From positions 1,302,001 to 1,366,000 of the forward strand of contig OZ345379.1 of assembly GCA_977006965.1 (NCBI GenBank): a DNA stretch of 64,000 nt, in the 5' to 3' direction. Below the pieces are notes generated by a model, which had not been told where the DNA came from, did not search any database, and saw only the letters and a list, made by a program, of their open reading frames with translations. Positions 11,029 through 22,660 of this stretch are shown one piece after another (positions within the stretch are counted from its first letter, which is position 1; each line of letters opens with the position of its first letter). The translations under genes and the position numbers were made by a program. Origin of the DNA: Phymatolithon calcareum. Its lineage: Eukaryota > Rhodophyta > Florideophyceae > Hapalidiales.

Positions 11029-11306
11029 TTGTACACCTGAACCTGCAGCCGGAAACGCTCACTGCAAGACGTTATAACACTTTCTGAACGGGCCTCACTC
11101 AAAAAGCAGAGGTAATTGAGCAAGGAACCGAACAGGAAGCTCGTGAACAATGACAGACAAGTCCCCTGGAGCGGCCTTGCGAGAAAACAAGAGGTAATCA
11201 AGCAAGGATGCGCAAACAGGAGAAGATCGGGGGCGAAGGATGAGCCCCGGAGACGACGATGAAGATGAAGCGCGGTGGTGATCAAGCGCTGACTGGGCCC
11301 ATAACC
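11029..11306 (-). mobile_element. copia leader fragment with primer site
   Basis: Untranslated leader of a minus-strand element, containing the TACACCTGAACCTGCAG motif common to all leaders here and ending in the primer-binding site (11293-11306, CTGGGCCCATAACC in plus view) next to the LTR at 11307. Its gag side has been cut off by the LTR at 10586-11028. Confidence 0.75.
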
Positions 11307-11752
11307 TGTTGTTGAAGGTTATGGATAAGATGAGGTGAATGAAAATGTTTGGCTGGAAAGAATTGGTTGAGGAGAACTTGGATTGTGAATGAATGAGTTC
11401 CTTGGTTTATTGAATTGTCGGACATCAGGTCTGGCATATATATAGGCCTGAGAACACGACCAGGGAAGGTAAAAGCCTTAGTCGACGACGGAGACACTCT
11501 AACCCTAAACAAATTTGTCATACTATCATATGACACGTGCAACATTAAAATATCAAGAATCATCTACTGAGTGAGGGGAGTATGATTATCATACTCTTAT
11601 CATACTCTGACACGTGTCACTGCCAATCTTCTTGATCCAAAGTTCTGAGACACTCTGACATTCGTCTTCACACGTGTACACGTGTACCGAGATCATACCT
11701 TGATATTGAAGTGTGTTTGCGACTAGAGCTCCAAGCCATCACACTTCCAACA
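11307..11752 (-). repeat. Ty1/copia 5' LTR (446 bp)
   Basis: It starts TGTTGTTGAAGG and ends CTTCCAACA, next to a primer site at its left, so it is the 5' LTR of a minus-strand element. The right flank is a plus-strand copia leader (TACCAAAACACGACAAGG), showing head-to-head nesting. I could not find the matching 3' LTR by target duplication. Confidence 0.8.
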
Positions 11753-11884
11753 TACCAAAACACGACAAGGGTTTCTGTTGTGTCTCCTTCCTTGATTACC
11801 CTCTGTTTTCTTGTCGGGCCCACCTCAGAATACCAAAAAGCGTCTTGCAGTGCGTGTTGCCGACTGCAAGTTCAGGTGTACCAA
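11753..11884 (+). mobile_element. copia leader fragment, plus sense
   Basis: About 130 bases of the repeat-rich leader, with the GTCTTGCAGTGCGTGTTGCC and TTCAGGTGTACC motifs, squeezed between a minus-strand LTR and a minus-strand pol piece. Confidence 0.6.
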
Positions 11885-13824
11885 AACGAGGAATTCGCTT
11901 GCGTTTCCAAGATACTTCATCTCGAATCGCCGATTAAGCTACCCCTTCATCCAAGCAATGCCAACATTATCCTTGCCAGGAATGAGCAAGTCATCGACGT
12001 ACAATGCAATGATCATAAAGCTCTTGGATGTGTGCCGAACATACAGGCACGGATCATTCGGACTGCTTGTAAATCCGAGTTCATTGATTAAGAAATCATC
12101 AATTTTCGCATGCCATTGCCGGGGATCTTGTTTTATCCCGTGCAGTGCCTTCAACAGTTTACACATGTGTTCAGGACGCTTTGGATTACGAAATCCGGCG
12201 GGAACCTCCATGTAAATATCTTCATCCAAGTCTCCGTGCAAGAATGCAGTTACGACATCCATTTGGACAATTTCGAGATCCTGAACTGCCACCGTGGCGA
12301 GAAGAATCCGAATTGATGTGAACTTCACGACTAGGGCATATGTTTCGCCGTAATCCACGCCGTGCACCTGTCGGAACCCTTTCGCGACAATGCGAGCTTT
12401 CGGGCCAGTGTCCTTGACTTTAAACACATATTTGCAAGGGAGAACGTTCATTCCGGATTCGCGTGGTACTATTGTCCAAGTCTTGTTGCGCATGTGAGAT
12501 GAGTGTTCTTTCTCAATCGCAGGGGACCAATATTCAACGTTGTCTTTAGTCGTCGCGCTTCTGAAAGTCTGCGGAACTTCTTGAGAAGACAAAGCAGTTT
12601 CAGTTGCAAAGTTGGCGGATTCGAGAACCAACATGGCTGTATGCGGACCAGTATTCCACAAATCACTTGGTGGCTTTGAGACACGGGTGGATCGACGAAG
12701 TATGGGTTTCGCGACTAACTCAGGAGTTGCGTCAGCATTAGAAGTTGAGATAGATTCTTCTTTACAGCCACTGTCCTGACCATCACCGCTGTTCTTTCGC
12801 TCGTCCACGGTACCCTCCACTGCAATGTCCTCGGCTTTCACAGCAACCTCACGGATGTCGGCATACCTGGGTTTCTGCTCGACCTTGATGATCGCTGGAG
12901 GAGTTTCGGTAGCTTCCTCAGTTTCAAATGCATCGTGAAAGCTTTGGTCAGACCCTGCGTTTGGAAAACTGATTGGTACATCCGTTTTAGGTTTCTCAGT
13001 TTCGCATGCCGATTCGTCAAATATAACATCCCGTGATACGATCACCTTGCATGCATTCGGATCCCATAACTTGTATCCCTTAGATGCAAACGAGTATACC
13101 ATCATGATCGCTTCACGAGTACGAGAGTCGAGTTTCTTGACATTCTTTTTCAGAACCACGTACCAACACTTAGCGCCAAATACGCGTAAGTGTTCCAATT
13201 TTGGTGCCGCTCCCATCCATATGTGATGGGGGGTCGTGTTCGAAGGAAGTCCTCGCGACGTAACTCGATTTCGGACGTACACAGCAGTTGACAGTGCTTC
13301 AGCCCAGAACCTCTTCTCGATGCCTTTGTGATGAAGCATCGAGCGCACCAAGTTGAGTAAAGTGCGGTTCATACGCTCAGCAAAACCATTCTGTTGAGGA
13401 GTGTAAGCAACGGTGAGTTGATGGTGAATACCGTGCTCTTCAAGATATGACTTGAACTCATTTGACAGGTATTCTCCTCCGTTATCGGTCCGAATAGCTT
13501 TGAGCTTAGGTGCAGCTGAGAACTGATGAACGTTGAGGTGTTCCAGCTTTCTTCCGGTATGTGTTTCAGCGAATTTCTGAAATTTCTGAAAGCACTCGAA
13601 GCTCTCGGACTTCTTTCGCGTGGTGAAAACTGTGGTCCATTTCGAGTGATCATCGATTAACGTGATGAAATACCGAGAGCCTCATAGTGATGGGATGTCA
13701 ATTGGACCGATAACGTCGGAATGCACGAGATCGAGAATTGCGGCCGAGCGAGAACCACTAGACTTCGGGATAGGAGCACGATGTGCTTTCCCAGCAATGC
13801 AACCTTTGCATACATTGTCCGACG
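11885..13824 (-). pseudogene. copia pol fragment: integrase to reverse transcriptase, second subfamily
   Basis: The minus-strand frame reads CKGCIAGKAHRAPIPKSS and HSDVIGPIDIP, reaches a TGA at 13682-13684, then stays open through RTDNGGE, PQQNG and the RT block up to YVDDLLIPG, ending at a TAG at 11939-11941. RNase H is lost at the left break. The sequence is clearly diverged from the 4.6-8.6 kb and 16.7-20.4 kb elements, for example in the linker between integrase and RT, so it is a second subfamily. The right side is cut at 13824 by a plus-strand LTR. Confidence 0.85.
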
Positions 13825-14268
13825 TGTTGGAAGTGTGATTGCTTGGAGGTCTAGTCGCAAACACACTTCAATATCAAGGTATGATCTCGGTACACGTGTA
13901 CACGTGTCAAGTCGAATGTCAAAGTATCTCAGAACTTTGGATCAAGAAGATTGGCAGTGCCATGTGTCTGTTTATGATAAGAGTATGATAATCATACTCC
14001 CCTCACTCAGTAGATGATTCTTGATTTTTTCATGTTACACGTGTCATATGATAGTATGACAAATTTGTTTAGGGTTAGTGTGTCTCCGTCGTCAATTAGT
14101 GTTTTGATCAAGTCCGGTTGTGTTCTCAGGTCTATATAGTCTTGACCTGAGGTCCGCCAAGTGAATAAACCAAGGAAATCATTCACTCACAACTCATCTT
14201 CTACTCAACAAATTCACTCCAACCAAACTTTTTCCTTCACCGCATCTTATCCATAACTTCCAACAACA
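13825..14268 (+). repeat. Ty1/copia 5' LTR, plus sense (444 bp)
   Basis: It runs from TGTTGGAAGTG to TTCCAACAACA, with CACGTG boxes, TATATAG and AATAAACC. A primer site with one change (GGTTGTGGGCCCAG, 14269-14282) follows. It inserted into the minus-strand integrase coding sequence. Confidence 0.85.
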
Positions 14269-14282
14269 GGTTGTGGGCCCAG

Positions 14283-14848
14283 TCAGCGCTTGATCACCAC
14301 CGCGCTTCATCATCATCGTCGTCTCCGGGGCTCATCCTTCGCCCCCGATCTTCTCCTGGTTGCGCATCCTTGCTTGATTACCTCTGGTTTTCTCGCAAGG
14401 CCCGCTCCAGAGGACTTGTCTGTCATTATTCACGAGCTTCCTGTTAGGTTCCTTGCTCGATTACCTCTGGTCTTGGAGTGAGGCCCGTTCAGAAAGTGTT
14501 ATAGCGTCTTGCAGTGCGCGTTGCCGGCTGCAGGTTCAGGTGTACCAAAACACCACAAGGGTTTCTGTTGTGTCTCCTTGCTTGATTACCTTCGGTTTTC
14601 TTGTCGGGCCCACCTCAGGATACCGCAAAGCGTCTTGCAGTGCGTGTTGCCGACTGCAGGTTCAGGTGTACCAAAACGCCACAAGAGGTATACGGCCATC
14701 GAGCCATCCCCCGATCAAGGTCCAGGTCACATTGACTTGAAAGAATTTCTTATACGGGATAGATTGCCTTGATAGTTAACTTCGGTTGACTCGCAGTGGA
14801 CTCCCCAAACGGATTTTCGACAAGAATAGAAGACCCCCACTCCGCAAA
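14283..14848 (+). repeat. copia leader with imperfect direct repeats
   Basis: The leader between primer site and gag holds two or three imperfect copies of a unit of about 130 bases. Each has a CCTTGCTTGATTACC-like stretch, and the last two also have GTCTTGCAGTGCG and CAGGTTCAGGTGTACC. No long reading frame is supported. Similar repeats occur in the minus-strand leaders at 8.8-9.2 and 20.4-20.8 kb. Confidence 0.65.
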
Positions 14849-15398
14849 ATGGACAACTCCCAGGGAACGCTGAAGGTCGAAAAGTTAAATGAGACCAATT
14901 TCCATGCTTGGAAAGAGAAAATTCAGCTAGTACTATCATTCCGCGAACTCGACGAGTTCATAGAGGACGATCCACCGGCACGAGATTCCGACGATTTCAA
15001 GCTCTGGCGTCGTAATGACAATAAAGCAAAGGCAATTATCGGTCTCTCGCTTTCAGACGAACATCTCGAGCATGTGCAAGATGTCAAAACGGCCAAAGAA
15101 ATGTGGACGTCGATTCTCAATATCTTTGAACGACACACTCTTTTGAACAAACTGGCTGCTCGCCGCAAGTTCTATACCGCCACTATGCTCGAGGACGAGA
15201 AAATACTGCCCTATACGAACCGCATTCGCCAACTCGCATCCACCCTCAAGTCAATGGGTGTCGATATTGACGATAAAGAAATGGCCATGGCTGTATTGAA
15301 CGGACTTCCCGAACGCTACGACAGCTTGATAAGTGCACTTGATGCTCTCGGAAATGAAGACGAATCATTCTCACTTGAATTCGTGAAGAGTCGACTAC
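14849..15398 (+). pseudogene. copia gag, 3' end replaced by an LTR
   Basis: ATG at 14849 ([18 protein letters not shown]). About 183 residues of gag follow without a break, up to EFVKSRLL, where the minus-strand LTR starting at 15399 interrupts it. The zinc knuckle and all of pol are missing. The gag is of the same type as the element at 16.3-20.4 kb but on the opposite strand. Confidence 0.85.
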
Positions 15399-15822
15399 TG
15401 TTGGAGAAGGTTCGGCAATTGATGAGGAGAAAGAAAAAGTTTGGTTGAAGGAAAATGGTTGAGTAGAAGCTGAGATAGGTGAGAATGAGTTCCTTGGTTT
15501 ATTCACTTGGCGGACCTCAGGTCAAGACTATATAGACCTGAGAACTCAATCAACTTGATCAAAAAAAACCTAATTGACGACGGAAACACTCTAACCCTAA
15601 ACAAATTTGTCATAATATCATATGACACGTGTAACACGAAAAATTGAAGAATCATCTACTGAGGGGGGGAGTATGATTATCAAACTCTTATCATACTTTG
15701 ACACGTGTCACTGCCAATCTTCTTGATTCAAAGTTCTGAGTCACTTTGACTTTCGACTTGACACGTGTACACGTGTACCGAGACCATACCTTGATATTGA
15801 AGTGTGTTTGCGACTAGATCTC
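15399..15822 (-). repeat. Truncated Ty1/copia LTR
   Basis: It starts TGTTGGAGAAGG and lacks the last 25 or so bases, because the next LTR begins at 15823. Shared variants (a run of seven G near 15665, AACACG before the A-run) make it closer to the LTR at 20878-21321 than to its direct neighbour at 15823-16270. This suggests the LTRs in this cluster were shuffled by recombination. Confidence 0.75.
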
Positions 15823-16270
15823 TGTTGGAGAAGGTTCGGCTTTTGATGAGGAGAAAGAAAAAGTTTTGTTGAAGGAAAAATGGTTGAGTTGAAGCTGAGA
15901 TAGGTGAGAATGAGTTCCTTGGTTTATTGACTTGGCTGGACCTCAAGTCACAATTATGTAGACCTGAGAACTCAATCAACTTGATCAAAAAACCCTAGTT
16001 GACGACGGAAACACACTAACCCTAAACAAATTTGTCATAATATCATATGACACGTGTAACATGAGAAAAATGAAGAATCATCTACTGAGTGAGGGGGGTA
16101 TGATTATCATACTCTTATCATACTCTGACACGTGTCACTGCCAATCTACTTGATTCAAAGTTCTGAGACACTTTGAATTTCGACTTGACATGTGTACACG
16201 TGTACCGAGATCATACCTTGCTATTGAATTGTGGTTGCGACTAGAGCTCCAACCAATCACTCTTCCAACA
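15823..16270 (-). repeat. 3' LTR of the 15.8-21.3 kb element (448 bp)
   Basis: TGTTGGAG to TCTTCCAACA, followed by the polypurine tract. It is the most diverged LTR of this group. Confidence 0.85.
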
Positions 16271-16291
16271 CTCCCCCTTGATCGAGGGACA

Positions 16292-19200
16292 CTACGCCAT
16301 TTTCTTGCATACTCCCATCTGTTGAGCGAACGCGGCTGTCTTGATTCGATCGAGTGGCTTGGTTTGTGCATCAGCAACCATGGACTCAGTATTGCAGTAC
16401 TTAATCGAGATCTTTCCTGTTGCAACAATATTACAAACGTAGTGATATTGGATGTCAATATGCTTGTTGCGTTGAGTGATGGCAGCGTTCCTCCCGGTTG
16501 CGATTGCACTCTGACTGTCGGTATACAAAGTCATGAGTGTGGGCTTCTGGAGACCTTGGATATCTGCGATAAGTCTTGACAGCCAAACAGCTTCCTTGGC
16601 GGCGGCACACGAAGCGATGTACTCCGCTTCACATGTTGACGTGGCGACGATAGTTTGTTTCTTCGAACGCCAGCTTATGGCTCCCCCTGCAAGAAGGAAC
16701 ACATAGCCACTTGTTCATCGCCTTGTCTCACGACATCCTGCCCAATCCGCGTCTGTGTACCCGATTGGCACCAAGTTCCCACTTGCACCGAACAGTATCC
16801 CATAGTCTCGAGTACCTGCAATGTACCGAAGAACGCGCTTAACACCCATCCAGTGACGCTTTAAGGGTTTCCCGCAAAACGAAGAAAGCTTGCCGACCGA
16901 GTCCGAGATGTCTGGACGAGTGCCGACCATCAAGTACATCAAGCTTCCGATAGCTGGACGATACGGAACTTCGTCTCCAAGAGACTCGGTGATATCCACT
17001 TCCTCGATTGCGGTGTTCTTGTTGCTTGACTCCATTGTGGTTGGTGCCGGTTTCGAGTTCTCCATGCTGAAGCGTTCCAAGACCGACTGAGCGTAGACCG
17101 ACTGCGAAAGATGAAGGGTCCGAAGAGTACGGTCCCGACGAATCTCAAGCCCAAGGCATACACTTGCTTCATCAAGGTCCTTCATCTCGAACCGCTTGTT
17201 CAGCTCCCCCTTGATCCACGAAATGGCAGAGGTGTCGTTTCCAGCAATCAGTAAGTCATCCACATACAGGGCGATGATCATGATGCTGTTTGACTTGTGC
17301 CGGACGTACAGACAAGGATCGTTGGGACTGCTTGAGAAGCCGAGCTCGTCGATGAGGAACTTGTCGATCTTTGCATGCCATTGCCGCGGAGCTTGTTTCA
17401 GACCGTATAGTGCCTTCAAGAGCTTGCAAACGAGGTTGGGACGCTTGGGATCTCGAAATCCGGCCGGAACTTCCATGTAGATGTCTTCGTCAAGGTCACC
17501 ATGCAGGAACGCTGTCACAACATCCATTTGGTGGAGTTCCAGATCATGGACAGCAACCGTTGCAAGTAGGATACGAATCGAGGTGAATTTCACGACTGGG
17601 GCATACGTTTCACCGTAGTCCACCCCATGCACCTGTCGGAACCCTTTTGCCACAATTCGAACTTTTGGGCCTGTATCCTTGACCTTGAAGACATACTTGC
17701 ACGGTAACACGTTCATGTCGGAGTTGCGCGGAACCAGTTTCCAAGTATTGTTATGGACGAGTGAAGAATGTTCTTTCTCTATGGCCTTTGACCAGAAGTC
17801 GACATTATGATTTGAAGTCGCTTCTTTAAAGGTTTGAGGTATTTCATGAGAAGACAAAGCGGATTCCGATGCGAGATTGACAGATTTGAAGGCAAGCATT
17901 GCAGTGTGCGGGGGAGCTCTCCAGAAGTCAGTGGGTGGTTTTGAGACCCGAGCAGACCTGCGCAGAATGGGTTTGGCGATCATCGGTGTAGTTACTTCAG
18001 ATGCCGGTGGTGTTGTTGGTTGTTCTGCATCGTCCGCCTGCTGCCCTTCTTCGTTAGCCACATCGAGGTTCTTGTTGTTTTCCTCCAAAGTGTCTTTAGC
18101 TTCAACCGTATCCTCGCACGCTTGGACGACTCCCTCGTCTGGAATGTTAGTGGATACATCCGTTTCAGCATCACCTAATCCGCAATCCGATTCGTCGAAC
18201 GTCACATCCCTTGACACAATCACCTTCTTGGAGCTTAGATCCCACAGCTTATATCCTTTGGACGAAGTCGCATATCCCAGCATAATTGCTTCACGAGTTC
18301 GAGAGTCGAGTTTCTTAACCTTCTTTTTCGGAATCACGTACCAACACTTTATGCCAAATACACGTAAGTGTCCCAAGTCTGGAGCGGCACCCATCCATAT
18401 GTGATGGGGGGTCGTGTTCGAAGGAAGTCCTCGTGACGTAACTCGATTGCGAACATACACAGCAGTAACAAGTGCTTCAGCCCAGAACTTCTTCTCGATG
18501 CCTCTGTGATGAAGCATCGAGCGCACCAAGTTGAGAAGGGTGCGGTTCATGCGCTCAGCCACCCCATTCTGTTGTGGAGTATATGCTACTGTGAGTTGCT
18601 GATGTATACCGTGCTGTGCTAAATATGCCTTGAACTCGTTCGAAAGGTACTCGCCTCCGTTATCGGTCCTAATAGCCTTGAGCTTTGGTGCAGTCGAGAA
18701 GTCCTGAACGTTCAAATGCTTAAGCTTTCTACCAGTATGGGTTTCAGCATACTTGTGGAACTTTCGAAAACACTCAAAGCTCTCCGACTTCCGTCGCATG
18801 GTGTCTACCGTGGTCCATTTGGAGTGATCATCGATGAATGTGATGAAGTATCGAGAGCCTCCAAGTGATGGAATGTCGATAGGACCTAAGACGTCGGAAT
18901 GTACGAGGTTGAGGACAGCTTCAGAACGAGTAGTACTAGACTTTGGGATAAGAGCGCGATGACCTTTGCCGGCAAGACAGCCCTTGCATGGATGTTCTGA
19001 GATTGGATTGGGAGCTAGGTTCACACCTTTGACCACCCCATGACGTACCATATTAGAGATACCAGAGGGATGGACATGAGCGAGGCGTTCATGCCAAATC
19101 TGGAGGCTAGCAAGACAGGAAACTTCGGTAACTTTATTGCCATCTGCAAGATCGAGTGAGTAGACACTCTTGCGAAGTGTTCCTGTAGCAACCGTGTCAT

Positions 19201-20368
19201 CATGAGCTTTAACATAGCAACGACTGTTCTTGAACGTAATCCCATATCCATACTCATCCATTTTGGATACCGATAGTAAAGAGTATCCAAAGTCCGGTAT
19301 GTGCATAACATCCCTGAGTTTGCATTTCGACGGCTTCCCATTCACATTGATCGTAATAATGGCATCACCCTTTCCAGCGATTGTGGCCTTAGCTTTCGTT
19401 CCCATTTCAACAGTAGACGACAGTTCGGTGTACGTGCAGAAGAGTGAGCGGTCAAACGTCATGTGGGATGTGCTTCCGGAGTCAATGATCCAGGACTTGG
19501 ACTTCTCGGAAATGTCGGAATTGCGCATCTTGGCCATCAAGCATACAAAGTCGGAATCAGACATGATACGAACAGGTTCCGACTCATCAGTCACAAATGC
19601 AGATGGTTTTGTTTGCTTTTCATTCCGACGTTTGTATCCTTCTGGAGCAAGGTGAGGGAATTTGGTCCAGCACTTAACGCTCTTATGTCCGGATCGATGA
19701 CAATGGTCGCAGTGATCACGAATGCGTTCTCTATCGCGTCTGGCTGTGAACAGTGCGGCAGTCTCAGCTTTCACGGTTGATGCTTCGACTCTCATCGACA
19801 TACGCTGCTCCTCTTGCAAAAGTCTGCTCTTCACAAACTCGAGAGAGAATGACTCATCCTCGTTGCCAAGAGCATCGAGTGCACTGATTATGCTATCGTA
19901 CCGTTCCGGAAGTCCGTTAAGCACAGCCATCGCCATTTCTTTGTCGTCGATATCGACACCCATTGACTTGAGGGTGGATGCGAGCTGGCGAATACGGTTC
20001 GTATAAGAAAGTATTTTCTCGTCCTCGAGCATTGTGGCGGTATAGAACTTGCGGCGAGCGGCCAGTTTGTTCAGTAGTGTATATCGTTCAAAGATATTGA
20101 GAATCGACTGCCACATTTCCTTGGCCGTATTCACATCTTGCACTTGCTCGAGATGTTCATCCCAGAGAGAAAGTCCGATAATAGCCTTTGCCTTGTTGTC
20201 ACTTCGACGCCAGAGAGTGAAATCGTCCGAGTCCCGTGCTGGTGGATCGTCCTCAATGTGTTCATCAAGTTCGCGGAATGATAGTACTAGCTGAATTTTC
20301 TGTTTCCAAGCATGGAAATTGGTCTCATTGAGTTTCTCGACCTTCAGCGTTCCTTGTGAGTTGTCCAT
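16292..20368 (-). CDS. Ty1/copia gag-pol polyprotein with one premature stop
   Basis: The start is the first in-frame ATG (20368, [17 protein letters not shown]). The frame is open for 1217 residues to a TGA at 16717-16715, then continues in the same frame to the natural TAG at 16292. Domains: gag 1-215; CCHC knuckle C220-C233; protease DSGST near 296; integrase HHCC (H427, H431, C461, C464) and DDE (D492, D569, E605); RT with YVDD at 1035-1038; RNase H starting at DADWAGC near 1206. The stop replaces a Ser codon just inside RNase H. Function: reverse transcription and integration in virus-like particles. Apart from this stop it looks intact, so either it died recently or readthrough is needed. 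Confidence 0.93.
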
Positions 20369-20863
20369 TTTAGGGAGTGTGGGTCTTATATTCTTGTCGA
20401 AAATCCGTTCGGGGAGTCCACTGCGAGTCAACCGAAGTTAACTATCAAGGCAATCTGTCCCGTATAAGAAATTCCTTCGAGTCAATGTGACCCGGACCTT
20501 GATCGGGGGATGGCTCAATGGCCGTATACCTCTTGTGGCGTTTTGGTACACCTGAACCTGCAGCCGGCAACACGCACTGCAAGACGTTTTGTGGTATCCT
20601 GGAACGGGCCTAGTAAGAATCAAAGATTTTTAACAAGGATACGCAACAGGAAAACCCTTGTGTTGTTTTGGTACACCTGAACCTGCAGCCGGCAACGCGC
20701 ACTGCAAGACGCTTAATGAAACCCTGAAGCTGGCCGAGCAAGAATGAACGATTCTTGAGCAGGATGCGCAAGCAGGAAGATCAGACAGAGACAGATCGGG
20801 GGCGAAGGAGAACCCCGGAGATGATGACGATGATGATGAAACGCGGTGGTTGAGGTGCGTTGA
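20369..20863 (-). repeat. Leader of the 15.8-21.3 kb element with direct repeats
   Basis: Contains two copies of the GTACACCTGAACCTGCAGCC motif, each followed by an ACGCACTGCAAGACG motif, in a unit of about 130 bases, and a GA-rich part before the primer site. No reading frame is supported. Confidence 0.6.
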
Positions 20864-20877
20864 CTGGGCCCATAACC
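20864..20877 (-). other. Primer-binding site of the 15.8-21.3 kb element
   Basis: CTGGGCCCATAACC in plus view, touching the LTR start TGTTGG without a spacer; same as the tRNA-iMet anticodon arm. Confidence 0.8.
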
Positions 20878-21321
20878 TGTTGGAGAAGGTTCGGCAATTG
20901 ATGAGGAGAAAGAAAAAGTTTGGTTGAAGAAAAATGGTTGAGTAGAAGCTGAGATAGGTGAGAATGAGTTCCTTGGTTTATTGAGTTGGCGGACCTCAGG
21001 TCAAGACTATATAGACCTGAGAACTCAATCAACTTGATCAAAAAAACCTAATTGACGACGGAGACACTCTAACCCTAAACAAATTTGTCATAATATCATA
21101 TGACACGTGTAACACGAAAAAATGAAGAATCATCTACTGAGGGGGGGAGTATGATTATCATACTCTTATCATACTTTGACACGTGTCACTGCCAATCTTC
21201 TTGATTCAAAGTTCTGAGACATTTTGACTTTCGACTTGACGCGTGTACACGTGTACCGAGATCATTCCTTGATATTGAAGTGTGTTTGCGACTGGAGCTC
21301 CAAGCAATCACACTTCCAACA
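20878..21321 (-). repeat. 5' LTR of the 15.8-21.3 kb element (444 bp)
   Basis: TGTTGGAGAAGG to CTTCCAACA. Followed by a leader piece starting CACTGCGAGTTAACAG. Confidence 0.87.
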
Positions 21322-21534
21322 CACTGCGAGTTAACAGAAGTTATCACACTTCCAACAGGAGAATCGGCGACAAGAATCTTCTGAAGCGGGCCGAGCAAGA
21401 ATCAACGATTCTTGACAAGGATACGCAAGCAGAAAGATGAGACAGAGACAGATCGGGGGCGAAGGAGAACCCCGGAGATGATGACGATGATGATGAAACG
21501 CGGTGGTTGAGGTGCGTTGACTGGGCCCATAACC
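21322..21534 (-). mobile_element. copia leader fragment with primer site
   Basis: Starts CACTGCGAGTTAACAG, includes a stray copy of the LTR end (ATCACACTTCCAACA near 21343-21357), and ends with the primer site at 21521-21534. It is an internally deleted leader sandwiched between two LTRs. Confidence 0.65.
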
Positions 21535-21978
21535 TGTTGAAGAAGGTTAGGCAAGTGATGGGGAGAAAGAAAAAGTTTGGTTGAAAGAAAATGGTTGAGT
21601 AAAAGCCGAGATAGGTGAGAATGTGTTCCTTGGTTTATTGACTTGGCGGACCTAAGGTCAAGACAATATATACCTGAGAACTCAATCAACTTGATCAAAA
21701 ACCCTAATTCACGAGGGAGACACTCTAACCCTAAGCAAAGTTGTCATAATATCATATGACACGTGTAGCATGAAAAAATGAAGAATCATCTACTGAGTGA
21801 GGGGGGTATGATTATCATATTCTTATCATAATTTGACACGTGTCACTGCCAATCTTCTTGATTCAAAGTTCTGAGACACTTTGACTTTCGATTTGACGCG
21901 TGTACACGTGTACCGAGATCATACCTCGATATTGAAGTGTGTTTGCGACCAGAGCTCCAAGCAATCACACTTCCAACA
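21535..21978 (-). repeat. Ty1/copia LTR (444 bp) with primer site at its left
   Basis: TGTTGAAGAAGG to CTTCCAACA. It is followed by the same CACTGCGAGTTAACAG leader sequence as the LTR ending at 21321, so the two LTR-leader units look like a tandem arrangement. Confidence 0.85.
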
Positions 21979-22187
21979 CACTGCGAGTTAACAGAAGTTA
22001 ACTATCAAGGCAATTTAACCCTTATAGGAAATTCGCTTCGAGTCAGTGTGACCCGGAGCTTGATCTGGGCATGGATCTAGGCCGTATACCTCTTGAAGAT
22101 AGGGCTGGCTCTAGGCCGCTTACCTGTTGTGGTGTTTTGGTACACCTGAACCTGCAGCTGACAGCACGCACTGCAAGACGTATCCGT
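21979..22187 (-). mobile_element. copia leader fragment
   Basis: Leader from CACTGCGAGTTAAC to CGCACTGCAAGACG, without the primer-site half. The sequence to the right is different in origin. Confidence 0.6.
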
Positions 22188-22660
22188 CAATTCCAATGTC
22201 CTAAATTCCAATGTTGATGTTGGCATACCCCACCGAGCAAGTACTTCGTGAGGCTATAATTGCGACCTTTTCCTTGAAGATGAGTATACGGGGCCTGCTG
22301 ACCACGCGCTATGCGTGGCAGACTGTCTTTCAAATCGGTAAACCGTACTCCAACAAGTCTTTTAGATTCCCTTCCAATCACAGAACAGAATTCTGCAGAG
22401 CCAAGATGCGTCCCGGTGGATACTCGGAAGCCTACTTGATTTCTCAAGCGTATATCCCTTTCACCACGTAGCAGAGCACGGATGTTGTCAGACTGTTTCG
22501 TAGATTATACTCTGTGCAGAGTCGCTTTAGGGTGCCCGAGGGATGCGCAGATACCACAGGGTTTCAAACCTTTAGATGATGAAAATTGGTTGAGAATGAA
22601 TTGCCGAGAGGGAAGGAGGACCCCTCGGTATGGTGATAGCGCTGGTTGATTAGGCGTTAT
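22188..22660 (-). mobile_element. Probable leader of a diverged copia element
   Basis: No gene recognised. The right half is purine-rich (GAGAGGGAAGGAGGACCCC) like the primer-site side of the other leaders, and leads into a primer site. The left 280 bases have open frames on both strands but no motif I recognise. Confidence 0.35.

Larger units (their letters stand above)
15823..21321 (-). mobile_element. Nearly intact Ty1/copia retrotransposon
   Basis: In minus sense: 5' LTR (21321-20878), primer site (20877-20864), leader, gag-pol (20368-16292), polypurine tract and 3' LTR (16270-15823). The length of about 5.5 kb fits the family. The two LTRs differ by several percent, and the flanks (ATCTC and CACTG) do not form a target duplication. 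The element is therefore old or has exchanged an LTR with a neighbour. It is the best reference copy in the window. Confidence 0.88.
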
